Assembly: GCA_947178145.1 (NCBI GenBank)
Contig: CAMWXE010000012.1
Coordinates: 18,315 to 82,314, forward strand
Origin: an uncultured Lachnospiraceae bacterium
Lineage (GTDB): Bacteria > Bacillota > Clostridia > Lachnospirales > Lachnospiraceae
Reading direction: 5' to 3'
DNA: 64,000 nt
Position numbers and translations under genes: made by a program. The first letter of the stretch is position 1. The number at the start of each line of letters is the position of its first letter. A model generated the notes under the pieces. That model saw only the letters and a program-made list of their open reading frames with translations. It was not told the DNA's origin and searched no databases. Below, piece after piece: positions 44,778 through 53,643 of the stretch.

Positions 44778-46583
44778 ATGGCAGAGATACATAGTGGAAG
44801 ATATGCATTGGCAGTTCCCGGCAGCGGGCTGACCGTGGTCAGCATGGAAGGCGGGGCGGTTAACATGTTTGGAAGCTGCACGAGAATCAAAACAGCACAA
44901 AGGGAAAGTTACCCGGCGATCGATGATGAGCCAGCAGTGTTACAGGCAGAGGATAGTATAAAGGAAAAGCTGCTTACGGAGGGTGCAGTACTGGCAGCTC
45001 TTGCAGGTGTGGCTGCAGCAGTTGAGGTGACAGAAGGAGCAGCGTTAGCGCCATCAGTCTGTGCATTGGGGGGCGTAGCCATAGGGGCAGGCGCAGCTGC
45101 TGCGGGAACAAGAGTCAGTGGTTCGCAGACAGGTTATGACAGGATCCGGGAAGCAGATCCGGGAAACCAGATGACAGGCGGCGGCACCGGATATGCGGCA
45201 GGCGCTTCGGTATATGGACTTTCGGCGGCAGTGCCTGCCATGTCAACGATAACAGGGACACAGTCAGGCATGATGCCTGGAACCCCGGACTTTACAGCAG
45301 ACGCAGTGCCTGGGATAACGGCAACAGAAGGATATGAGAGAGCAATTACCATTGGGGTATATACAGCAAACGATATTGATTCAAGCCATAGTGGCTATGA
45401 TGTTATTCTGGATAAGCTGTTCAATAAGGATGCGGATGCATATGAAGCAGCCGGCATGGTTCTGGATATGTCTGTCAGGGATTATACTGATTTTGGTGAA
45501 AGGAATCCAGATCCAGGGATTAGAAAGAACAATTCAGATGGAGAAGGGATGCTTTTGGAACGTCTTAGTGATCCTTACGGAGATGAAAATAAGGACAAGA
45601 AAGAAGAAAAGAAATATGGAGAAATTAAAGCAGGGAGGTCTGTTGGCAAACGTAATAGATTAGATAAAATATTTGATACATGGCGGGCAAATAATAAGGG
45701 ACCGGACAGCCAGGATAATGGCAGCGCTGGAGGGAATATTGTGTTTAGCGCGGGGAGTGAAGACGGGTGGTATTCAGACATTGCAGCAGTTACGGCACCC
45801 GGCAGCGCCACAGACGAAATCTTCGTGCAGTCTACCAATAATGCGGATAAAACAAAATTTCCGGACATATATGTCTATGACGGGTTGCCGTGGAAGCCTG
45901 ACAGCAATACATACTTCTTTGATCTCAGAAAGGCCCGCGAAGATGTATGGCCATTGTATGAGAAGGCGGGGGCATCCAAAGGTATGCTTTCATCAATGTT
46001 AATGTCAAGTGATGTCAGTACCAAGCAATCAAAAGAAGTCACTTATAATGGGCAGTACGCAGCAACAATTGACGGCATTCCGGCATTAGGGGTGGGTGTA
46101 TGGCCTGCAATGTGGAAGAACTATTATCCTGAGGAGGCTTTGAAGACAATACAAATGGACGATATTACAGCAAACTGGACATATAAGATGGCAATTGTTG
46201 TAGTCGATAAGGGTGAGGATGCCAGCGATCCGTCGAAATGGAAATATGTACCGGCAACACGGATATCTTCAAAAGCGGATACTTTTTATGGCTGTGTGTT
46301 GCAAACGAATGTAACACTAGATAAGGGCGAAATAATATTATCAAAATCAGACTCCGGGTGGAAGGATAAGATATCTGTCGAGAATGTTAGCAGCTATGGC
46401 AGTGATGAAGCGTCTATCGTTAAGATGCTGAAAGATATTATGGCAAAAGGTGGCCGTTTGGGTGACTGGTGGCTGCACTATGTGGAAACGTATAATATAA
46501 AAAATAATAAGGAGGATATAAACCACAATTACGACTTTGCCGGTTATGTAATTTACGGCGATACGTTTATGAAAATGAGTTAG
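44778..46583 (+). CDS. Putative polymorphic effector with novel C-terminal domain
   Basis: A 601-aa protein of polymorphic-toxin layout. Residues 1-60 (GRYALAVPGSGLTVVS, VNMFGSCTRIKT) and a hydrophobic Ala/Gly-rich part (about 70-115) form a delivery region shared with the broken gene at 52593. The middle (about 190-260) has VYTANDIDSSHSGYDVILDK, also shared. From about 330 on it is unique, with YDGLPWKPDSNTYFFDLRKA and DWWLHYVETYN, and no known toxin motif. The hydrophobic segment fits chaperoning by a DUF1795-type protein. Two immunity-like genes follow at once. Its biochemical activity is unknown. Confidence 0.62.
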   Translation: MAEIHSGRYALAVPGSGLTVVSMEGGAVNMFGSCTRIKTAQRESYPAIDDEPAVLQAEDSIKEKLLTEGAVLAALAGVAAAVEVTEGAALAPSVCALGGVAIGAGAAAAGTRVSGSQTGYDRIREADPGNQMTGGGTGYAAGASVYGLSAAVPAMSTITGTQSGMMPGTPDFTADAVPGITATEGYERAITIGVYTANDIDSSHSGYDVILDKLFNKDADAYEAAGMVLDMSVRDYTDFGERNPDPGIRKNNSDGEGMLLERLSDPYGDENKDKKEEKKYGEIKAGRSVGKRNRLDKIFDTWRANNKGPDSQDNGSAGGNIVFSAGSEDGWYSDIAAVTAPGSATDEIFVQSTNNADKTKFPDIYVYDGLPWKPDSNTYFFDLRKAREDVWPLYEKAGASKGMLSSMLMSSDVSTKQSKEVTYNGQYAATIDGIPALGVGVWPAMWKNYYPEEALKTIQMDDITANWTYKMAIVVVDKGEDASDPSKWKYVPATRISSKADTFYGCVLQTNVTLDKGEIILSKSDSGWKDKISVENVSSYGSDEASIVKMLKDIMAKGGRLGDWWLHYVETYNIKNNKEDINHNYDFAGYVIYGDTFMKMS

Positions 46584-46592
46584 GAGGATTTT

Positions 46593-47261
46593 ATGAATAA
46601 AAAAAGATTATTAATACTGGCGGCCATAGCTGTTTTAGGTTTAGGCAGTATGGGTGTGGTACGGCATTTGGCAGCAGGGAAGCGCATAGAGAAGTCTGGG
46701 AGTAATTATGTACAGAATGTGGTGGAACCATCAGAAGACATGGAGAATCCGGCAGAGCCATCAGAAGATGAGCAGAGTCAGACGGAATCATCAGAAGACG
46801 ACCAGAATCCGACGGAGCCGTCAGAATCAGAGGAAGAAAGTACCCACGTACCCAAATATGCTGACTATACAGAGGATATTGGTACATACTTTGATTTGGA
46901 TTATGATGATATGGAGGAGCTTAGCAGGAATACTGTTGAGCGCGCACCGGAGTTTGATTATCAATATAACGAGGAGGTGTTGTTCAATATTGCTCCTGGA
47001 TTGTTTAGTGAGTCTGTCAGGAATATAGAATATGCAGATATTGATTGTTATAAAACATTGCTGTCTGTTCTTGCACAGTATGCGGATGACCATGGCAAAA
47101 ACTATGGTGTTTTTGAAATGGAGAGTTATTATAAATCTATGTGGATCGAGGACGGGCTATGGTGTCATAAGGTATTGGATACTTCTACAAATGAAATGCT
47201 TTACATAGCATTTACGCCTACTGGTTTTGGGGTTGTTGGTTACCTTTATAAAGTGGAATGA
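46593..47261 (+). CDS. Membrane-anchored immunity-like protein, copy 1
   Basis: A 222-aa protein with an N-terminal helix (KKRLLILAAIAVLGLGSMGVV), a linker built from imperfect repeats of PSEDDQNPTE type (about 45-80) and an extracytoplasmic domain (about 85-222). The gene begins 9 bases after the effector stop with TAGGAGG. A fixed effector-immunity order and an outward-facing domain suggest it protects the wall side or membrane from the effector. A close paralogue follows. The function is inferred. Confidence 0.6.
   Translation: MNKKRLLILAAIAVLGLGSMGVVRHLAAGKRIEKSGSNYVQNVVEPSEDMENPAEPSEDEQSQTESSEDDQNPTEPSESEEESTHVPKYADYTEDIGTYFDLDYDDMEELSRNTVERAPEFDYQYNEEVLFNIAPGLFSESVRNIEYADIDCYKTLLSVLAQYADDHGKNYGVFEMESYYKSMWIEDGLWCHKVLDTSTNEMLYIAFTPTGFGVVGYLYKVE
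46829..47011 (+). repeat. 183-bp direct repeat, first copy
   Basis: By eye, bases 46829-47011 are identical to 47682-47864 (offset 853). The flanks before and after diverge, including the last third of both genes. This is the mark of a recent duplication or gene conversion. Confidence 0.85.
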
Positions 47262-47280
47262 TCCATGACTGCATATCATT

Positions 47281-47343
47281 ATGGTCATAAAAAGCAAAAA
47301 GCGCCTCTGGCTGTATGAGCCAGTATATCATTTAGAGAAATAA
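47281..47343 (+). pseudogene. Relic of an Imm11-like gene (2)
   Basis: ATG at 47281 reads MVIKSKKRLWLYEPVYHLEK then stop. This matches MVTKKVKKCLQLYEPNVPFKE in the middle of the intact gene at 48148. Only this internal piece survives. Confidence 0.65.
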
Positions 47344-47354
47344 ACTGCAAAATA

Positions 47355-47405
47355 GATTTTGCCGGTTATGTCATTTACGGCGATACGTTTAAGAATATGA
47401 ATTAA
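47355..47405 (+). pseudogene. Duplicated tail of the effector gene
   Basis: The 16 codons DFAGYVIYGDTFKNMN plus stop repeat the end of the effector at 44778 (DFAGYVIYGDTFMKMS). They sit directly before the second immunity-like copy, exactly as the real tail sits before the first. The duplication therefore copied effector end plus immunity gene. Confidence 0.8.
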
Positions 47406-47415
47406 GGGGATTTTA

Positions 47416-48114
47416 ATGATTAAAAAAAGATTATTAATACTGGCGGCCATAGCTGTTTTAGGCTTAGGCAGTATGGGTGTGGTACGGCATTTGGCATCAG
47501 GGAATGGTATGGAGGAGTCTGGAAGCAGGTATGTACAGAATGTAGTCGGATCATCAGAAGACATGGAGAATCCGGCAGAGCCATCAGAAGATGAGCAGAA
47601 TCTGACGAATCCATCAGAAAACGGGCAGAGTCAGACGGAATCATCAGAATATGACCAGTATTCGACGGCTCCATCAGAAGCAGAGGAAGAAAGTACCCAC
47701 GTACCCAAATATGCTGACTATACAGAGGATATTGGTACATACTTTGATTTGGATTATGATGATATGGAGGAGCTTAGCAGGAATACTGTTGAGCGCGCAC
47801 CGGAGTTTGATTATCAATATAACGAGGAGGTGTTGTTCAATATTGCTCCTGGATTGTTTAGTGATTCAGTTAATCGTATAGAATGTGCAGATATTGCTTG
47901 TCATAAAGTGCTGTTGTCTGTTCTTTCACAGTATGCAGATGACCATGACGAAGACTATAGTGTTTTTGAAATGGAGAGTTATTACAAATCCATGTGGATA
48001 GAAGATGGGCTCTGGGGTCATAAGGTATTGGATACTGCTACAAATAAAATGCTTTACATAGCATATACGACTAAAATGAGTACGATTATTGGTTACCTTT
48101 ATAAAGTTGAATAA
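47416..48114 (+). CDS. Membrane-anchored immunity-like protein, copy 2
   Basis: A 232-aa paralogue of the gene at 46593. It has the same membrane segment, a repeat linker longer by about ten residues (PSENGQSQTES, SEYDQYSTAPSE), an identical 61-residue central stretch, and a diverged last third (IECADIACHKVLLSVLSQYADD, TKMSTIIGYLYKVE). The divergence at the C-terminus suggests altered specificity after duplication. RBS AAGGGGA is weaker than that of copy 1. It may protect against a related effector absent from this strain. Confidence 0.6.
   Translation: MIKKRLLILAAIAVLGLGSMGVVRHLASGNGMEESGSRYVQNVVGSSEDMENPAEPSEDEQNLTNPSENGQSQTESSEYDQYSTAPSEAEEESTHVPKYADYTEDIGTYFDLDYDDMEELSRNTVERAPEFDYQYNEEVLFNIAPGLFSDSVNRIECADIACHKVLLSVLSQYADDHDEDYSVFEMESYYKSMWIEDGLWGHKVLDTATNKMLYIAYTTKMSTIIGYLYKVE
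47682..47864 (+). repeat. 183-bp direct repeat, second copy
   Basis: Partner of 46829-47011; identical by eye over 183 bases. Confidence 0.85.
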
Positions 48115-48147
48115 TCTATGTTTTGTTAAATTACAAGGAGATTATGT

Positions 48148-48675
48148 ATGCGTTATTTCATACTAAAGCAGGATAAGGGGTACACAAATATACCTGATCC
48201 AGTCAACTGGTTTCAAAAGCTGGGACCGGGAGATGCCATGAAGTCTGTACAGAGATTCCCGGACCGGGAGATATTCATGATCGAAACAGGGGAAGATGCC
48301 CTTTTTATAGACATCATGACAGATCCTATCGTCATGGTGACAAAAAAAGTAAAAAAATGCCTCCAGCTGTATGAGCCAAATGTGCCTTTTAAAGAAATAA
48401 TCCTGTTAGACAGAAAAAAGAGAGTGACACAAAATTATTTTGTGCCAGGATTAGCAGAACTGGACTGTCTGACGGACAGAAGCGAATACACAAACTGGAA
48501 CTATGACTTAAAGTATGCAGAACTTGATAAAAAGAAAATAGGGGACAAGGCAGTTTTTACAGTAAAAGGACCAGAAAAACGAAACATAATAATACGATTG
48601 GACGTGGCAGAAAGCCTGCTGCGGCGCGGTGCAAAGGGATTCCTGTTAAGGGAGACAGGTGTGAAAGGAGATTAA
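48148..48675 (+). CDS. Imm11-like (MXAN_0049-type) protein, copy A
   Basis: A 175-aa cytosolic protein that starts MRYFILKQDKGYTN and has REIFMIETGEDALFIDIMTDPIVMV, KKCLQLYEPNVPFKEIILLD and a C-terminal IIIRLDVAESLLRRGAKGFLL, the pattern of the Imm11 immunity family as I know it. It directly precedes a DUF4280 tip gene by one base, as does the other intact copy at 63416. That constant pairing hints at a role in tip loading rather than, or besides, immunity. AAGGAG precedes the ATG. Confidence 0.68.
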   Translation: MRYFILKQDKGYTNIPDPVNWFQKLGPGDAMKSVQRFPDREIFMIETGEDALFIDIMTDPIVMVTKKVKKCLQLYEPNVPFKEIILLDRKKRVTQNYFVPGLAELDCLTDRSEYTNWNYDLKYAELDKKKIGDKAVFTVKGPEKRNIIIRLDVAESLLRRGAKGFLLRETGVKGD

Positions 48676-48676
48676 A

Positions 48677-49084
48677 ATGGCAGAGGAGACAGACAAAAAA
48701 GAATATCTGGTAAGAGGGGCAATGCTGTGCTGCAGGCAGGGGACACATCCAAGGCGGCTGAATCTTCCACTGAGTCATGGGGTGTATGCCTATGGGCATC
48801 CGCAGATCACGGATGACGACTGTACACAGGAAAACATCTCTTATTTTGGCGTCTGCTGCAGTGAGACTCCGCCGGAGGGTGCAGAGGTGGTAAGGCTTGC
48901 GGGATATGTTCCGGAAGGGAGTACAGAGCAGGCAGAGGACGTACAGGGGAGCAGGTGCACGCCTGACATCATAGGCAAGTGGAACAATCCACATGGGAAG
49001 GCAGTTACAATGGATTCTTACCTGATATGTGCATGTGGGGGAATCATCGAGCCAAAAACGTCAGGTCAGGAATACGGGGACTGA
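48677..49084 (+). CDS. DUF4280 PAAR-like spike tip 1
   Basis: A 135-aa protein rich in Cys. LVRGAMLCCRQGTHPRRLNLP, ENISYFGVC, CTPDIIGKWNN and SYLICACGGIIEPKTSGQ follow the DUF4280/PAAR-like pattern. PAAR proteins sharpen the VgrG spike and bind a metal; the paired Cys residues (CC, CAC) are likely ligands. It is followed 16 bases later by the VgrG-lysozyme gene, its probable carrier. GAAAGGAG precedes the ATG. Confidence 0.78.
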   Translation: MAEETDKKEYLVRGAMLCCRQGTHPRRLNLPLSHGVYAYGHPQITDDDCTQENISYFGVCCSETPPEGAEVVRLAGYVPEGSTEQAEDVQGSRCTPDIIGKWNNPHGKAVTMDSYLICACGGIIEPKTSGQEYGD

Positions 49085-49100
49085 TCGGAACGGAGGGGAT

Positions 49101-51350
49101 ATGACAGTATATGATAAAGTGGCTGTAACTGGTGCATTCCAGACAGGCAGGCTGACAGGATTTGAGGCCCACATCGTACCCAATGCACACGCCACAGCGG
49201 TAATCAAAGGAATTGCAAAGGATATTACGGATCTTGTGAGATGGCAGAAATCAGAGACGGAACAGGAAGTGACAGTAAGCCTTGAGGGCGGACGAGTAAT
49301 GTTCTGCGGGCTTGTGGAAAGTGCGGTATGGGAACAGGAGTCGGGGGACGTTTACAGGGTGGAGCTGCAGCTCGTATCAGGGAGCATGGCTCTTGACAGG
49401 GAAAAGCAGTCCATGTCGTTTCAGGATACCGGATTGTCCTATGCAGGGGTAGTAGAGAAAGCATTATCATCCACACCAGGTGCATACTGCATCTGTACAG
49501 CAGGGAGCGGGGAAAAACCCATGCGTCCTGTCATACAGTATGCAGAAACGGACTGGGAATTTGCAAAGAGGATTGCCAGCATGGCGGGCACGGTGGTCTA
49601 CCCTGAGCCATGCCGCCACGGGGCATATATGTGGCTGGGGATACCCGGATGCGGTGAGGATCCAGCCAGACCAGCTGCTGTGGAATATGTACATGGCATC
49701 AGCAATATATTTTATGAGCTTGGAGGTATGGCGGCAGGTTACAGCAGAAAGGATTTTGAATATTACAGGGTGGAATGCGGCGAAGATTACAGGGTTGGTG
49801 CAGATGCAGTGTATGCCGGGGGCGTATGGAAAGTACTGGAGAAACATGTAAAACTTGTAAGAGGAGAGTTCCGATTTACATATCTTCTTGGGAAAAACTG
49901 TCTTGCGGCAGCGAAGAAAACCTACAATCCCCTGTTTGCGGGCAGGTCGATCCATGGTACGGTGATATCCGGAGGCGGTGATGCTGTAAAGCTGCATTTA
50001 GAGATAGACAGGTCGCAGGAGACAGCGTCGGCATACCCGTATCAGTGGGTGCCGGATACAGGAAGTGTCATGTACTGTATGCCGGAAACCGGCACCACGG
50101 TGTCACTGTACTTTCCAGACGAGGACGAGCGCAACGCGGTGGCGGTCAACTGTATCCGGTATAACGGTGCCTCCTGCAGTGAGATGGAGGATACCTCAAA
50201 GCGCGCACTGACGACAGTAAAAGGGAAGAGGCTGTATCTGGAGCCCGGGAACATGGGACTGGACATAAAGGATCCAGAACATAAGGTATCGCTGAAAGAC
50301 GGGTCAGGAATCACGCTGAAAAGCAGGACAACCATGAACATATCGGCAGCAAAGGGCGTAAAACTGACCGCAAAAACCATGACCATAAAGACAACCGGAC
50401 CGTTAAACCTGCTGAGGGATCCGGAATCAGGAATTGGGGAGGTACGGCAGGTACAAAAATATAAAAATAAAAGGAGAAGTAATAAGAACAATAATTTTTC
50501 AGAAAAAATGAGATTTTTAATGTTCGTGCGTGAAGGCGGCCTGACATTCGCAGATGTAAGTAATTTAGACAATGATAAACAGGAAGCGTTAAGGGCAATT
50601 TATTATACGTTACATAAAGCCGGATATTCCAACATTATCATTGCAGGTGTGCTGGGAAGTGTCTGTTCAGAAGGAAATGTAGGGCAGTTCGAAATAATAC
50701 CGTATAATTCGACAGGCGGGAAAGAGGAGTATCACAGGTTAACCTGGGAGAAGGAGGAATATTATAACCAGTTTCCCCATAAGGAGACAAATAGCGGGGA
50801 TGCAAAACATGAATATGCGAATTCGTACTCAGGTAAAACACCGTGGCAAATCCCCGATTTTACATGTCAGGAATTTATAACAATGTTAAATGTCGGAATA
50901 GCAGAAGACGAACTGGTATTTGGCGTAGGGGCATCACAATCATCATACCCCAATAAACACCAGTCTTATATAGATGCGATCGAAGACTATTGCAGGCAGT
51001 ACCAGATTCCTACGAATACCGTGATAGATAAGGATATGGCAATACAGCTGGAGTCCAAATATATTGAAAAACGTGTGGATGAAATACTGCCAGATGATAA
51101 CAGATACCGAACTGCAGGGGATTTTATGGATGTGAAGGGCTGGAGTCCGGACCAGATAGTTCCAGAAGTGACCAGCCGGATACCGGAGGTGGCTAACTCC
51201 GATGAACTGAAGGATGTCTGCAGGGCAGCCACGTACTGGTATGTAGAGGAAGAAGCATGCGGTGGGGCAAGCAAGGGTGATGCAGCAAACAGGGCTGCTG
51301 ATGCAGTAAAATGCTATAATGCAATCAAAGATTATGAGTCAGGAAAATAA
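49101..51350 (+). CDS. VgrG spike fused to a lysozyme-like domain (evolved VgrG)
   Basis: A 749-aa protein. Residues 1-450 are VgrG: VIQYAETDWEFAKRIASMAG marks the hub, YQWVPDTGSVMYCMPETGTTV the OB-fold, and LYLEPGNMGLDIKDPEH begins the beta-helix. A basic linker (KNKRRSNKNNN) leads to a C-terminal phage-tail-lysozyme-like domain (about 470-749) with AGYSNIIIAGVLGSVCSEGNV, where Glu524 is the probable catalytic acid, and KTPWQIPDFTCQEF. It should cut peptidoglycan after delivery. The start at 49101 has GGAGGGG. The following gene is its likely partner protein. Confidence 0.85.
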   Translation: MTVYDKVAVTGAFQTGRLTGFEAHIVPNAHATAVIKGIAKDITDLVRWQKSETEQEVTVSLEGGRVMFCGLVESAVWEQESGDVYRVELQLVSGSMALDREKQSMSFQDTGLSYAGVVEKALSSTPGAYCICTAGSGEKPMRPVIQYAETDWEFAKRIASMAGTVVYPEPCRHGAYMWLGIPGCGEDPARPAAVEYVHGISNIFYELGGMAAGYSRKDFEYYRVECGEDYRVGADAVYAGGVWKVLEKHVKLVRGEFRFTYLLGKNCLAAAKKTYNPLFAGRSIHGTVISGGGDAVKLHLEIDRSQETASAYPYQWVPDTGSVMYCMPETGTTVSLYFPDEDERNAVAVNCIRYNGASCSEMEDTSKRALTTVKGKRLYLEPGNMGLDIKDPEHKVSLKDGSGITLKSRTTMNISAAKGVKLTAKTMTIKTTGPLNLLRDPESGIGEVRQVQKYKNKRRSNKNNNFSEKMRFLMFVREGGLTFADVSNLDNDKQEALRAIYYTLHKAGYSNIIIAGVLGSVCSEGNVGQFEIIPYNSTGGKEEYHRLTWEKEEYYNQFPHKETNSGDAKHEYANSYSGKTPWQIPDFTCQEFITMLNVGIAEDELVFGVGASQSSYPNKHQSYIDAIEDYCRQYQIPTNTVIDKDMAIQLESKYIEKRVDEILPDDNRYRTAGDFMDVKGWSPDQIVPEVTSRIPEVANSDELKDVCRAATYWYVEEEACGGASKGDAANRAADAVKCYNAIKDYESGK

Positions 51351-51377
51351 ACATTTAAGACAGGTGGTGGCAGGTGA

Positions 51378-52529
51378 ATGAAGAAGATGGTTATATGCAG
51401 CTGCGTAATAGGTGCGGCTGCTGTGGTATGTATGGTTTCCATATGGAGGCTAAGGAGTGTTGAAACAAAAAGGCCAGTCGAAGTTGCCGCTGATACAGTA
51501 CTGGAAGAGGAGTCCGGCAGATCCACGGAGCAGACAGAAACGGAAAGCATTAACAGTGAACCGGAAACAGGGCAAAAGATGTATAAGTCCCCGATGACAG
51601 ACGAGGATTATGACCTCCTGTTTGCTACAACATCGTTTGCCAAATCTGTTGAAGAGTATATCGTTTATGAATTTGATGATGACGGGGAGAAACTGCTAAC
51701 GGAGATTGTGTGGGATATTGAAGATCCGGGGGATATACCGCAGGGGGCGGTCGTATTGACAGAAGATATGATTGACTTGAGGAGTATGGAGAGGGCCGTA
51801 TGCGCCATGGAATACTTCTGCGGCGGTACGGACTTCCGCATAATTGATACATACTATGTGTACGTAGGAGGAGTGGTGCGGTTTGAGCATGACTGCCATG
51901 AATATACTTGTGTGGAGGCGGAACACACAACGGGCATGATGCAGATCTGTGACGCGGTATTTGAGGTGCGTCCGACAGCCGACAACAGTACATTACGGCA
52001 TGAACCCGAAGATATAGAGATTACGGGGCCAGATGGCGGCATTATAGAACTCAGGGAAACCGCAAAGGCATTTATCCAGTCCGCTGAAGATTATGTAATC
52101 TGTGAATATAAATACGAAGGGGGAAGGCCGGAAACCTGGGTGACATGGTCGAGGGAAACACCAAGGGGCTGGGAGAAGGGTATAGAAAGAAAGGGCATCT
52201 ACAGGACAATAGCACTGACGAAAAGAACAACGGTTGATTATAAAACCATAAACAAGGCGCTATGTGCCATCGAGGATTTCTGCGGCGGAACGGACTTCCG
52301 CATAACCGATACATACTATGTGGGTTCGGGAGGGAATGTACAGTTTAAGTACGACGGCCATGAATATACCTGTATATCAGAGGCCAGCGTAACGGATGAC
52401 ATAAAAATCTGCGATGCAGTATTTGAAGTGCATTCAACAGACGGCATCAATGCTGCAAACCCATGTGTACCAGATGAGATAAAAGTCCGTGATGAGGAAG
52501 GCGTGTTCCATACCCTGCTGACATATTGA
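51378..52529 (+). CDS. Exported protein with duplicated domain, candidate immunity to VgrG-lysozyme
   Basis: A 383-aa protein with an N-terminal membrane segment (MKKMVICSCVIGAAAVVCMVS, with Cys) and an outside region made of two repeats of about 140 residues. The repeats share CAMEYFCGGTDFRIIDTYYV / CAIEDFCGGTDFRITDTYYV, HEYTCVEAE / HEYTCISEA and QICDAVFEV / KICDAVFEV. It faces the wall, where a lysozyme effector acts, and lies 27 bases after that effector gene. I therefore read it as immunity protein; no named family is recognised. Confidence 0.58.
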   Translation: MKKMVICSCVIGAAAVVCMVSIWRLRSVETKRPVEVAADTVLEEESGRSTEQTETESINSEPETGQKMYKSPMTDEDYDLLFATTSFAKSVEEYIVYEFDDDGEKLLTEIVWDIEDPGDIPQGAVVLTEDMIDLRSMERAVCAMEYFCGGTDFRIIDTYYVYVGGVVRFEHDCHEYTCVEAEHTTGMMQICDAVFEVRPTADNSTLRHEPEDIEITGPDGGIIELRETAKAFIQSAEDYVICEYKYEGGRPETWVTWSRETPRGWEKGIERKGIYRTIALTKRTTVDYKTINKALCAIEDFCGGTDFRITDTYYVGSGGNVQFKYDGHEYTCISEASVTDDIKICDAVFEVHSTDGINAANPCVPDEIKVRDEEGVFHTLLTY

Positions 52530-52592
52530 TGAACGCATACTGAAAATGAAGAAGGCTGAGAGGTCATGGGTGATGAAAGCGGAGGTGAAGGC

Positions 52593-53395
52593 ATGGCAGA
52601 TATTATGAGCGGAAGATATGCACTGGCAGATCCAAGCAGCGGGCTGACCGTAGCCAGTCTTGATGGCGGCGAGCTCAACATGTTCGGGAGCTGTACCAGG
52701 ATCAGGACAACACAGAGGGATTTTTATCCGCAGATCCAGGATGAACCGACGGAACTGAAGGTGGAGAACCATATCATGGCACAACTTGTCACAGGACTGG
52801 TGGTGGCGGCAGACCTTGCGGCAGTGGCGGTGGCAGTTGTCGTGACAGGCGGGGCGGCCCTGGCCCCCTGGCGTGTGCATTAGGAGGTGCGGCCATAGGG
52901 GCAGGCGCGGTTGCCATAGGGACGGCCGTCAGTGATTCGGAGACAGGTTACAACAGGAGCTGGGGAGAATACTGGGAGAGGCTGGTAACAGGCAGCTGTA
53001 TAAGGTTTGCGGCAGGTGCAGCGGTATATGGACTGATAGCGGCCGTGCCTGCGGCGGCATCCGCGGCAGGTGTACAGGCGAGCATGATGTTGGGGACTTC
53101 CACCTTTACGGCGGTTACAGTACCCGGAATTGTGACAGTAGGAGGCTATGGACTTGCAGGGGCAGGGGCGGTCTATACGGCAAACGATATCTATTCGAAC
53201 AGCAGGGGCTATAATATCATCCTGGACAAGGTGTTTGATGATAACATAGAGGCATACGAAGCTGCCGGTATGGTGCTGGATCTGTTTGCCGAAATGTATA
53301 CGAATCTGGGCGAGAGCAACCGTGCCCTGGGGAACCGGTCAGACAATAATGCCGAGGGGATATATTGGAAGGAGATATATCAATTGCATTGGTAA
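52593..53395 (+). pseudogene. Frameshifted second effector of the 44778 family
   Basis: The first frame gives MADIMSGRYALADPSSGLTV, VNMFGSCTRIRTT-like residues and the hydrophobic segment, then shifts at a run of five Cs (52864-52868) and stops at 52881. Reading one base back continues in the same alignment: LACALGGAAIGAGAVA, VYGLIAAVPAAAS, VYTANDIYSNSRGYNIILDK and YEAAGMVLDLFAEMYTNLGE. The second frame ends at 53395, where the toxin domain should begin. One lost C explains the shift, so it is a pseudogene, a phase-variable gene or a sequencing error; the C-terminal toxin is missing in any case. Confidence 0.78.
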
Positions 53396-53643
53396 CTTTT
53401 AGTCGAAAAACAGACGGTAGACTTAGCCATCATCAGGGTATACAAGAATCTTCATCTATCAAAGCAATTATAGAAGTAACCCAAATTATTGATGAGTATT
53501 CTATATATGCAGTCTCATCGATATTAGAAAATAATATTCTGATTGAATTTGAAAGTGCAATAAATTACGAAGTAGGGGAGAGACGGACAAACCCAATAAA
53601 TAGTGGAGGGATCACATGGCATACGGACAAGATTTTGATATGA
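53365..53643 (+). CDS. Small unknown protein or immunity remnant
   Basis: A 92-residue frame with TTG start at 53365 (GAGGGG upstream) or a later TTG at 53389, no signal peptide, and the sequence IKAIIEVTQIIDEYSIYAVSS. It overlaps the end of the broken effector and the first 28 bases of the next structural gene. The place after an effector suggests an immunity gene truncated at its 5' end. I do not recognise it; expression is doubtful. Confidence 0.4.
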   Translation: MEGDISIALVTFSRKTDGRLSHHQGIQESSSIKAIIEVTQIIDEYSIYAVSSILENNILIEFESAINYEVGERRTNPINSGGITWHTDKILI

